Assembly: GCF_023159225.1 (NCBI RefSeq)
Contig: NC_063181.1
Span: 13,289,606-13,353,605 of the forward strand
Source: Perognathus longimembris pacificus
Taxonomy: Eukaryota > Chordata > Mammalia > Rodentia > Heteromyidae
Reading direction: 5' to 3'
Length of the DNA stretch: 64,000 nt
In this document: positions 55,886-64,000 of the stretch, piece by piece
Numbering within the stretch: the first letter of the stretch is position 1
How the letters are laid out: each line of letters begins with the position of its first letter
Made by a program: the position numbers and the translations under genes
The notes under the pieces: generated by a model
The model's database searches: none
What the model was told of the DNA's origin: nothing
The model's input: only the letters and a program-made list of their open reading frames with translations

Positions 55886-57394
55886 CTCTGCACATCCCTG
55901 ATATATTTTTAGTTACATCTATATCAATAACTAAGTGAAATAATTTAAAATGAATAGATTAGTGAATAAAAATAAAGAAAAATATATCTCAATTTCAAAT
56001 TAAAATCTTTCTCCTTTGATATAAAACCAGTTTACATTTGAACTGGAAAAAGGATCAATTCCTAGTTGCTCAGCATGTGAAGAATAAAAAGGAACAAGGC
56101 TAAGATTTCTATCAGTCTAAGCCAATAATGGCAAAATACCCTGTGGGGGAAAACATGTAGTTGTAATAAATATTATTAGAGATAGCACCTGAAGGGAGGC
56201 ATGATGTGAAGCTCAGATAGTGGCCATCTGGGTAGTTTGTTTGTTCAGCCTTTCAACCATAAAGAAATGTGCATTTCCCAAGGAGACCCATAAATCAAGA
56301 TGGATTGACAGCTTTCTTTTTTAAAGTGGCAAATATTCAACGGTGTTGTTGTGAGGGCAGAGCAAACAAGCACTGTCATGAGATCATGAATCAAGTTGAC
56401 TTTGCCCCGTTATGCAGATAAAAGGGGGCAATGCTTACATAACCCCGACAAGCTCACTAAAACCTTTTTAATAGAGCACAGTTTGAAATCAGCTCACACT
56501 ATGGTATGTGCCTAAAGTCAATCCACAATGAGAAAATCCCAACACAACAGTCCCTTAAACATCATTTTCGACTCCAAATAATGTCAAAGTTTTTCTTGAC
56601 ATTGGATTTTCTTTCAAATCTTTCATAGTAACATAACAATCTTGCCTTTATCGACAAAGTCAATAAAAGTCTAAAAATACACAATGAACACTAGATGTCT
56701 TTCATATTTTGAAATCTATGTATTATATGGATGAATTTCAAGGGAAAATCCATTGTGAGTATGTTCAATGAGGAGCATAACTATAATATTAAATAGTAGT
56801 TGGTCAGTAAAAGTTTACTTCGGAAATTTTTCTACTTTTAATGACTTATTCTTTTATTTTATTCAAGCCAATTAAACTGTGCTGTTAGAAAAGGAGTTTC
56901 CTACCAGCAGTTTATAAGCCATTTGAATGAACAATTCCAGAAATATTATTTTTTCTTGTGGCATCTCTTTCATGTGATAATGAATTTAGCACCATTAGGA
57001 GAACCCAATTTGATCAGTAGCACAATCTATCCACAAAACTGAACACAAATGGAACATGTAGAAATATTACCAATGAAGTTGGCTTAGCTCCAAGAATAAT
57101 TTTTAACTTTGAAAATGAGAATGAGAATGTAACAGATAGGGCTAGTTGGCAGCTATCATGTGAACTAAGAGTTCCAACTAAGAGTTGGAATTTCAGGGTG
57201 GGCTAACAAACACACTGGATCCCAAGTTAGAATGCTCACAAGAAAACAGCCAACAAGCAAATGTATAAAAAGGAGTTTGTCTAGTGAAACCTAGAATGAA
57301 CACCACAGGTAAATGGGTTACCAATCTTTCAGGACACTTCTGTGGCAGAGAGGACTGAAGCTTGAAGAACATCCTGGGTTAGAAGGTGACCATG
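55886..57394. other. Unique sequence, candidate conserved non-coding block
   Basis: About 1.5 kb without repeats. 56270-56700 is the most structured part, with CpG-containing words (accccgacaagctcacta, gactttgccccgttatgcag, tttatcgacaaagtcaat) and a tgacagctttc motif. CpGs are rare in the surrounding AT-rich sequence. Confidence 0.4.
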
Positions 57395-57410
57395 TAAATC
57401 AGCGATTTTT

Positions 57411-57618
57411 TTATTTTTTATTTTTGGCCAGTCCTGGGCCTTGGACTCAGGGCCTGAGCACTGTCCCTGGATTCCTTTTGCTCAAGGCTAGCACTCTGCC
57501 ACTTGAGTCACAGCGCCACTTCTGGCCGTTTTCTGTATATGTGGTGCTGGGGAATCGAACCCAGGGCCTCATGTATATGAGGCAAGCTCTCTTGCCACTA
57601 GGCCATATCTCCAGCCCC
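57411..57618 (-). mobile_element. IDL-Geo SINE, full length, minus
   Basis: T-rich tail with A interruptions (ttattttttatttttggcca), reverse Geo with an unusual ggattccttttgctcaaggc, reverse ID half ending tatctccagcccc. A perfect 16-bp repeat (taaatcagcgattttt) flanks it at 57395-57410 and 57619-57634. From the SINE side the nick is ATGTT|AAAAA. The 102-codon plus frame at 57313-57621 is read-through. Confidence 0.95.
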
Positions 57619-57836
57619 TAAATCAGCGATTTTTAACATAGACTTCTTCCAGAGTCCAAATAAAGCCATGGGCCATTTTCTACTTTCTCCACACTTGAAA
57701 TGCACTTAAAATATAATAAAATAAACTACTGAAATGTATTAATGCCTTGGCTTTTTGCTTCACTCTTTTTCTCATAAAAAGTAATACAAATATAATGATT
57801 AATATGCTGTATTTGTTCCCCACCTGGCCTGTGTTT

Positions 57837-57872
57837 CTGTCTGCTTGTCACTGTCACTGTCTGTCACTGTCA
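57837..57872. repeat. (TGTCAC)n short tandem repeat
   Basis: Four to five copies of ctgtca/ctgtcact adjoining the 3' end of the reversed SINE that follows. Confidence 0.75.
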
Positions 57873-58072
57873 CTAGCCTCTCGGTCTTTGGCTTTCTTGC
57901 TCATAGCTGGAGTTTAACACTTGAGCCATACCTCCAGTCTAGGGTTTTTTTTTTTCCTGGTTAATTGAATATGAAGTCTCAAAGAGTTTTCGGCCTAGGT
58001 TGGTTTGGTTTCAAACCATGAACTTCTAGGTCCCAGCCTTTTAAGTAGTTAGGACTACAAGTGTGAGCCACC
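57870..58072 (-). mobile_element. B1-left / Geo-like-right dimeric SINE, minus, diverged
   Basis: Reverse right monomer: gctttcttgctcatagctgg and aacacttgagccatacctcc. Then a T run, and the reverse left monomer: ggtttggtttcaaaccatga, gtcccagccttttaagtagt and ggactacaagtgtgagccac. The central T run suggests a partly A-rich linker between the monomers. Confidence 0.65.
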
Positions 58073-59459
58073 AATTACAAGCTACAGGTTTCTACTTGAT
58101 GGAAATTTCTTGTTCTTTCAAGTTGGAAGTTTCCAGTTGCTTTGATTTTAAACAGGAATTACATCATATTGCTTCTCAGAGGGAGGAAAACACAGTTTGT
58201 ATTCTGATTTATGACAAAGGCATGAGAAAACACATGGAAAGTGTTAGGGTTCCAACTCAGAAGACTGTTGACTGATTTCCCGTCTCTGAGGAATGAGCCT
58301 TGAGGTGACAGGTAGGAGGATAAAGTCAGATGCATGCAATGTGGGGCCTAGAATCAAAGGCCCATTAGGAATAAGGCTCCAAAACATAAAAATACCATCA
58401 ACACACCCTGAGAGATGAGTATTTCATCAGTGACTATGTGAAACTGTTTTGTACTCTTTTACGATTTTTCATAAATTTCATCATGAACAATTTTGAAGTC
58501 AGCTTTTTTTTGATGACTCCTTTTGGCACAGCACTGGGGAGGCTTGATGCTTCACAAGTTCCACATGGAGCTTAATCTGTGTCTACTGGCATGCAGCCAC
58601 GGAAAGCATCAAGGACCATGTGCAAGTCAGGCTCCAGAGAGCTGGTACTTGTCCACTGTTTGTGTGGTGGACCGCCTGTGGAGGATTCATTATCTGATTC
58701 TCCATTTAACATAAATATGAAAGCTTGGAGTAGTGGTAGAAGCTTCCTGAACATGTGGAATTCCTGATGAGTAGCAAGATATGGCTGTGGACACAGAAGT
58801 CGGAGTAGCAGATTGTCAACTTAGGAGCAGTAAGTGTTTTGACACATCACCTAGACAATCAAATGACAAACTCCTCTACTTTCTCCCTTCCTAGTGCTTT
58901 TAAGCATCCCATAAATCAATCCAATCCATATGTGAATATCTTTTCTTAAGTGTGCAACATAGGCTGGACTAATTTGTATCCTCTGCATGGACATTAAACA
59001 ATACACCGTATACTACAACAAAGAGATCACAGAGTTCTCTGAAGTATTGCCCAAATGCCCAGGAGAAGAAATGCATGCTGAAAGAAAGAGTCCAGCATTA
59101 TAAAACATAAGGAAATCAAGCTAAGAAGTTTCACAATGACTTTGGATAGCTATTACAGAGAAAAGTGCACAGATGCTACCACATGACAGAGGAAAAAGAA
59201 ATATATATATATATATAACCAAATGTGAAAAAATGATGCTTTTATTTTGTAGCACACAGTCACTTGGGAGAAACACAAGGATGCAATAGAATGGTCTATC
59301 ATGTGTAAATACACATAGATATTAGAACTAGGAACTTTAAAATAAATAAAACATTTCCCTGTATAACACAGTTTACTAATTTTGTATAGTTCCTTTCTCT
59401 CTAACTTGAGACAATACTAAGGACTGAAATTTTCTCAATTCACCAACTGGGTATCAAGG
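58073..59459. other. Unassigned sequence with overlapping frames near 58.6 kb
   Basis: 58523-58767 has 60-63 codon open frames in three registers on both strands and locally higher GC with CpGs (catgcagccacggaaagcat, gtggaccgcctgtggagg). This suggests an unrecognised old transposon or retroposed sequence. A (TA)n run lies at 59200-59217. Confidence 0.4.
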
Positions 59460-61472
59460 CCATTAGGAGTCTTGGTGAATGAGCAGGAGAGCCCTAGCTG
59501 AGCTCCCTCCAACATCGCAGTTTTCCCACCCCAGAGAAACTTTTACCCCTAGTAAGACAGCAAAAGTAAGTTCTAACAGTACAGGGATTCTGGCCAAGAA
59601 GAAAAAATTGATTTTGCTTGGCTGAAAACTCAGATTTGAGCTCCGGGCGGCGTCCTGCCACCACGCCAGTGTCGGTGCCAGCACAGCGCCCCGCACTTCC
59701 TGCAGCTAAAGCACTCAACGGAGACTGGGCAGAAATCCTCCAGATGGTGGCGTTCAGACAGATTGCAGGCTGAGCATGGAGGGGCCAAACTCGCAGAGAA
59801 AGCGTGAGTACCACATGAAAGACACTCTCACTCGCACCCACAGAGCAGCTCCTCCCCCACCGCCAGAGCAAAGCGCCATCTTTGACACTGGCATAAGGCC
59901 AGACAAGACTGGAACTAAAGTGGGCCTGGGGAATGCAAGGACAAAGCGGCCATCTTTGAAAAGGGCAAGAGGGACCAATCAGTGTGAGCCAGCTCCGCCC
60001 AGGAGAACGTGCCCTGCCCTGGCAGGAGGCTTGTTCTGGGCTGTGGCTCACACAATCAGAGTTGCCGTCCCTTGACGCCGGAATTTCTAAACTAAAACCT
60101 AAAGCGGCCAGCAGTGACCAGTGGCACGGCACAGCCGGACGGGAGAACAAATAGTTCCCGAGACAGAAAATCGGTCAGTCCCTTCTCAGGGGAAGCCCAA
60201 CTCCCAGCACGAAATGGAGCTGAATTCCATAGCCAGCTCTGCCACCCCCCCCCCCCTCCCCAGCTTAGGAGGGAGGAACCTCCCCAGGCAAGTGTCTCTC
60301 AGACAGGTAAACCAGGTGAGAGGCGCCCTGCCCTGCTGAGTTCACAGCCTATTCAAAGCCATGCATTAAAGGCAGCAGCCCCACAGAAGACGGAAGGAGC
60401 CACGGATCCCAGGTCTGCTCACATCCCCCTCTACAGAGGATGCCCAAGGCCTACCTGCAAGCTGTGTGAACCACAGAGACCCAGGATTTCACTAAAAGGG
60501 GAGGAGGGTCAGAACAGATCCACCCCCTGCAAACTGAAAGCAAGTCAAACCAGCCAAGCAGCAAAATAGATTGCAGACCATCGCAAGGAAACCAGAGACT
60601 GTAAAAAACCAACCCAAACAAGGAGGACTCCTTTTTTTTTCCTTTTTCCAAAACATTTTTTTAAAGCTTTCTTTCTTTTTTTTTTTTTTATCATTTCTGA
60701 AACATCATTAGATTTTTAGGTTCTCCATTTATACCTGTTTGTTTTATCAAGTTTTTTTGTTTGTTTTTTCTTTGTTGTTTTTTGTGTGTTTGTTTGTTTG
60801 TTTTTGGTTGTTCATTTTACTGTTTTTTTCTCTTTTTTAAATAACTTTTCTCTGTTTTGTGAATTTGTCTTCCAGTATTTTTTCTTTACTTCTCTCTTCT
60901 CATTATTTTTCTTTAAAAATTTACTTTCCTATGAATAACTCCTCTACTCTTTTCTGCTAACACTCCATTGACTATCATTGTAACCTTGTTCTTTATACTG
61001 ATTCTACTCTTCTCCACATTTCCACGTCACTGAAAGTAAACCAACTCATCACCCCCCCCCCATAGACTTTATTCTCTTTACTATCTCTAACTTACCCTCC
61101 TGACTTACTTCCAGGACCTCCAGATTCCATTGAGCCCTGGTTATTGGATAGAGGGTATCTCTGCTCAAAAAGAGTGAATCAAAGGGGTTCAAAGACAAAG
61201 CCATACAATCCAAAAAGAACTTAATATAACAGTAAATGTAACAGTAAATAAATGTAACAGTAAATAAATAACTACTGAATACAGGGCTCAGGAGTGGTTG
61301 TTATATCAAAATTGTATTCTTTAGGAACACAAATCTAACTTTATATACAAGTATACAAGGTATCTGTATATGATTGTGAACTTCTAATATTTTCACAACA
61401 GTGCTCGGTAAGGTCTGCTTTGGGTCTCAAACGGTGCTCAAAAGTGCTAGTAGATTGGTATTCCCAATCCAA
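59460..61472 (+). promoter_or_regulatory. L1 5'UTR with internal promoter-type sequence
   Basis: The first 1.1 kb is GC- and CpG-rich, in sharp contrast to the AT-rich surroundings, and leads directly into L1 ORF1. It contains two YY1-like sites in minus orientation (gcgccatcttt at 59873-59883 and gcggccatcttt at 59946-59957) and a CCAAT box (59975-59979). It also has C runs (60242-60258, 61050-61063). From 60628 to about 60900 it becomes T-rich with (TTTG)n, then mixed to the ORF1 ATG. There is no obvious repeated-monomer structure as in mouse L1. The 5' border is set by the composition change, because the matching 3' target repeat is outside the window. Antisense frames up to 218 codons (59494-60150) are GC-driven. 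Confidence 0.75.
61229..61272 (+). repeat. Short tandem repeat in L1 5'UTR
   Basis: Three imperfect copies of a tgtaacagtaaataaa-type unit. Confidence 0.8.
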
Positions 61473-62837
61473 ATGGGCAGAAGAAACATAAGAAAGATGG
61501 CAAACAATGGAGTATTATCTCCCACTCAAAACAAGCAGGAAGCAGAGCAGTCAATCAAAGACATAGAAGAGAACCCTCAAAATGCTCTACAATGTCTACT
61601 GATAAGAATGTTAAATGAAAAGTTTGAATCTCTTCAGTCAACTAACTATTCTACAGCATGAGGAGGCAAACCAAAAACTAATGGAGAATTTCATGACCTC
61701 CACAAATAGAAAGATAATTGAACTTCAAGAGTCAAATGAAAAGATAGCTACCCAGCTAAAAGATTTGAGAGACAACACTCAAAACCAAATCAATGAAGTA
61801 AATGAAGTAAAGAAGTCCATGCAGGACCTAACAGATAAGTATAGCAAGGACATGGAGATCATCCGGAAAGTCCAGTCAGAAGGAAAAGAGATTCAAAATC
61901 AAGTAACTAGCCTGCAATCCCGACTAACTGAAGCAGAGGATAGAATCTCAGGAGCTGAAGATTCCCTAAAATCTATGGAGAAAGATAAAAAATCAATACA
62001 AAACCTATCCAATAAACAAAACAGATTGCTCCAGGAGATTCAAGATACAATCAGGAAGCCCAATTTAAGGATAATAGGTATTTAGGAAAACCTGGAGAAG
62101 GCAGTTAATGGAATAGGGAACCTATTTAACAGACTATTAGCTGAGAACTTCCCAAATATCCAGAAGGATAGGCCTATACGGTTACAAGAAGCACTTAAAC
62201 TTTTTTTTGTTTTGTTTTGGCCAGTCGTGGGCCTAGGACTCAGGGCCTGAGCATCATCCCTGGCTTCTTCCCGCTCAAAGCTAGCACTCTGCCACCTGAG
62301 CCACAGTACCCCTTCTGGCTGTTTTCCATATATGTGGTGCTGGGGAATCGAACCGAGAGCTTCATGTGTAGGAGGCAAGCACTCTTGCCACTAGGCCATA
62401 TTCCCAGCCCCTACAAGAAGCATTTAGAACCCCAAACCGACCAGACCAGAATAGGACATCCCACCGACACATTGTGATCAAAACAGGATCAGTAGAGTCC
62501 AAGGAAAGAATCTTTAAAGCTGTTAGGGAGAGGAAAACAATTACATATAAAGGAAAAGCAATCAGAATTACCCCAAACTTCTCAGCAGAGACCATGAAAA
62601 CAAGGAGAGCCTGGATTGAGGTATGCCAAACCCTAAATAAAAATAACTACCAACCAAATAGTGTACCCAGATAAACTCTCATTCATAGATGAAGGTCAAA
62701 TAAAAGTCTTCCACAGTAAGGAAACACTGAAACAATATATCTCCACCAAACCAGCTTTACAAAAAATCCTCAAAGATGTACTATACAGGGAAAATAATCA
62801 AGATCCCAATGCAGACAGAGAAATGAACCATAATTAG
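61473..62837 (+). pseudogene. L1 ORF1 (RNA-binding chaperone), disabled
   Basis: ORF1 protein coats L1 RNA as a coiled-coil trimer. The ATG at 61473 starts a basic MGRRNIRKMANN-type leader. A frameshift before the stop at 61659-61661 moves the reading to the next frame. There a coiled coil rich in E, K, Q and heptad Leu/Ile (about 61660-62030) leads to the RRM start (RKPNLRIIGI). An in-frame TAG follows at 62083-62085. At 62198-62411 an antisense IDL-Geo interrupts the RRM. Coding resumes (SKERIFKAVRERKTI, then PNFSAETMKTRRAW), with a one-base frameshift near 62655 and the natural stop at 62835-62837. Without the SINE the length is about 380 codons, normal for rodent ORF1. Confidence 0.85.
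62198..62411 (-). mobile_element. IDL-Geo SINE nested in L1 ORF1, minus
   Basis: Tail tttttttgttttgttttgg, reverse Geo with a cttcttcccgctcaaagc signature and several private changes (gtcgtgggcctaggactc), reverse ID half ending attcccagcccc. A 15-bp repeat with one C/T difference (tacaagaagcactta / tacaagaagcattta) flanks it at 62183-62197 and 62412-62426. From the SINE side the nick is GTTCT|AAATG. It postdates the host L1, and its own private changes indicate it is not among the youngest copies. Confidence 0.95.
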
Positions 62838-62895
62838 TAAACCAGAATATCAGATCAACAACTGGGAAGACCCAGCCTTTAACAAGATAGAGATA

Positions 62896-64000
62896 ATGAA
62901 AGGAACAAATGATCAGCTCTCAATCCTAACTCTCAACATTAATGGACTTAATTCGCCAATCAAATGACATAGGATCCTAAGTTGGATCAAAAATCAAGAT
63001 CCATCTTTCTGCTGCCTCCAAGAGACTCATCTATCCAGCAAAAGTAAACATCTTCTAAAAGTGAAAGGCTGGAATCAAATCTATCAAGCAAATGGCCCCC
63101 ATAAGCAGGCTGGAGTTGCAATCCTAGTATCAGACAAAACTGACTTCAAATTAAAAAAGGTAAGAAGAGACAAAGAAGGTTACTACATAATAGTAAAGTA
63201 AACTCTCCTACAGGAAGATATAACCATCCTAAATATCTACACACCAAATACAGGAGGACCCAAATTTGTCACACAAACACGACTGACTTTAAAACACTCA
63301 TAGGCCCAAACACATTGATAGTTGGGGACTTTAACACTCCACTATCACCTCCGGACAGATCAAAATGCCAAAAACTGAACAAAGAAACCACAGAACTAAA
63401 CAATTTCACAGACCAACTAGACTTAATCGACAGCTACAGAATATTCCACCCTGCAACAACAGAATACTCATTCTTTTCAGCGGCACATGAAACATTCTCC
63501 AAAATAGATCACATCTTAGGGCACAAAGAAAATCTGTACAAATTCAGAAGTATCAAAACTATTTCCTGCATTCTCTCAGACCACAATGGAATAAAATTAG
63601 AGCTCAACTTAAACAGCCACCACAGAAAATCCTACAGTTCATGGAGACTAAACAACACACTGCTGAACTATCAGTGGGTCTTTGAAAAAATTAAAATGGA
63701 AACTCAAATATTTGTGGAATTCAACCAAGATGAGGACACAAAGTACCAGCTCCTTTGGGACACAGCAAAGGTAGTACTAGGGGAAAATTTATAACTCTGA
63801 ATGCATACACCAACAAACTGGAGAAACAGCAACTCAATCACTTAAGGAAGCACATTAGTTTCATTGAAAGAGAACAACAAGCCAAACTCCAAGTCAATAG
63901 ATGGAAGCAAATAATTAAAATCAAATCAGAATTAAATCAATTCGAGACAAAAAAACCATAGAAAAAAACAAACAAAGAGTTGGTTCTTTGAAAAATCAAC
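62896..64000 (+). pseudogene. L1 ORF2, endonuclease domain, disabled and cut by window end
   Basis: ORF2 protein nicks target DNA with an APE-type endonuclease and reverse-transcribes L1 RNA. It starts at ATG 62896, 58 bases after the ORF1 stop. The endonuclease motifs are visible in order: LNINGLN, QETHL, VGDFNTPLS, KIDHILGHK and SDHNGIKLEL, so the catalytic Asn, Glu, Asp and His positions persist as remnants. Breaks are a TGA at 62965-62967 (probably from a CpG-decayed CGA), a TAA at 63199-63201, a frameshift near 63285, another near 63785 and one near 63955. The reverse-transcriptase part would lie beyond the window. Confidence 0.85.

Larger units (their letters stand above)
59460..64000 (+). 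mobile_element. L1 LINE, 5'-complete or nearly so, 3' end outside window
   Basis: 5'UTR, ORF1, a 58-base spacer and the first third of ORF2 are in the usual L1 order on the plus strand. This is the only copy in the window that retains a 5' end; all others are 5'-truncated. Its breaks (see the ORF1 and ORF2 entries) show it can no longer move by its own proteins. Confidence 0.85.

Noticed and set aside
59494..60150. 218-codon minus frame as a host gene
   Set aside because: Lies wholly in the GC-rich L1 5'UTR and has no domain; kept only as a finding on possible antisense L1 transcription.
59776..60569. Plus-strand frames of 99 and 151 codons
   Set aside because: Pro/Arg-rich translations of the L1 5'UTR upstream of the real ORF1 start.
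1..64000. CRISPR arrays, bacterial operons, phage or plasmid features
   Set aside because: No regularly spaced repeats with unique spacers and no dense coding. The SINE, L1 and microsatellite content is that of a mammalian nuclear genome.

Overview
This window looks like nuclear, non-coding DNA from a rodent of the superfamily Geomyoidea (kangaroo rats, pocket mice, pocket gophers). The main evidence is a dimeric SINE present in 13 copies. Its left half is a tRNA-Ala/ID-like monomer and its right half ('Geo') begins with a ggccagaagtggcgctgtgg-type sequence. I recognise this arrangement as IDL-Geo, which as far as I know is restricted to geomyoids; both name and restriction are from memory. 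The genus cannot be fixed from the sequence.

I see no convincing intact protein-coding gene, RNA gene or CRISPR array. The sequence is AT-rich and LINE-rich, as in a gene desert or a very large intron. Every long open frame I checked is a LINE-1 fragment, a SINE read-through, a simple repeat or GC-rich L1 5'UTR, apart from a few unexplained short frames. One of these, 52886-53152 on the minus strand, ends at a good splice donor and is listed as a weak candidate exon.

Layout. 1-9 kb: sparse old ID monomers, IDL-Geo copies (1951, 3011, 8121), a B1-left/Geo-right dimer (6991) and an L1 3' scrap (4888). 9-17 kb: a 5'-truncated L1 (8990-9725), several minus-strand L1 3'UTR fragments (10676, 12198, 12390, 15101), an L2 3' end (13808, minus) and an old L1 3' portion (15925-17060). 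17-31 kb: IDL-Geo copies (17736, 24444, 25152, 30786), B1/Geo dimers (18804, 20607), an ancient L1 split by a SINE (24735-25685), a truncated L1 (27970-28405, minus), and long unique stretches. 31-46 kb: old L1 fragments, an L2 3' end (35890), microsatellites, an LTR-like element with CCAAT, TATA-like and AATAAA signals (41690-41990, minus), IDL-Geo copies (39397, 42585) and a 1.4-kb truncated L1 with a perfect 20-bp target-site duplication (44179-45564). 46-59 kb: mostly unique sequence with possible conserved non-coding blocks, a MaLR-like LTR remnant (51625), and IDL-Geo copies (55071, 57411). 59.4-64 kb: the 5' end of a long L1 (GC-rich 5'UTR, ORF1, endonuclease part of ORF2). It is disabled by stops, frameshifts and an antisense IDL-Geo inside ORF1, and runs off the window.

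How the parts relate: the SINEs and the L1s share the same signature of A-rich tails, 11-20 bp target-site duplications and, in most cases, TT|AAAA-like nick sites. This fits SINE mobilisation by the L1 machinery whose decayed copies lie in the same window. The most interesting points are the Geo monomer shared between two differently headed dimeric SINEs, a SINE with a mosaic subfamily signature, and a duplicated YY1-like site in the L1 5'UTR.
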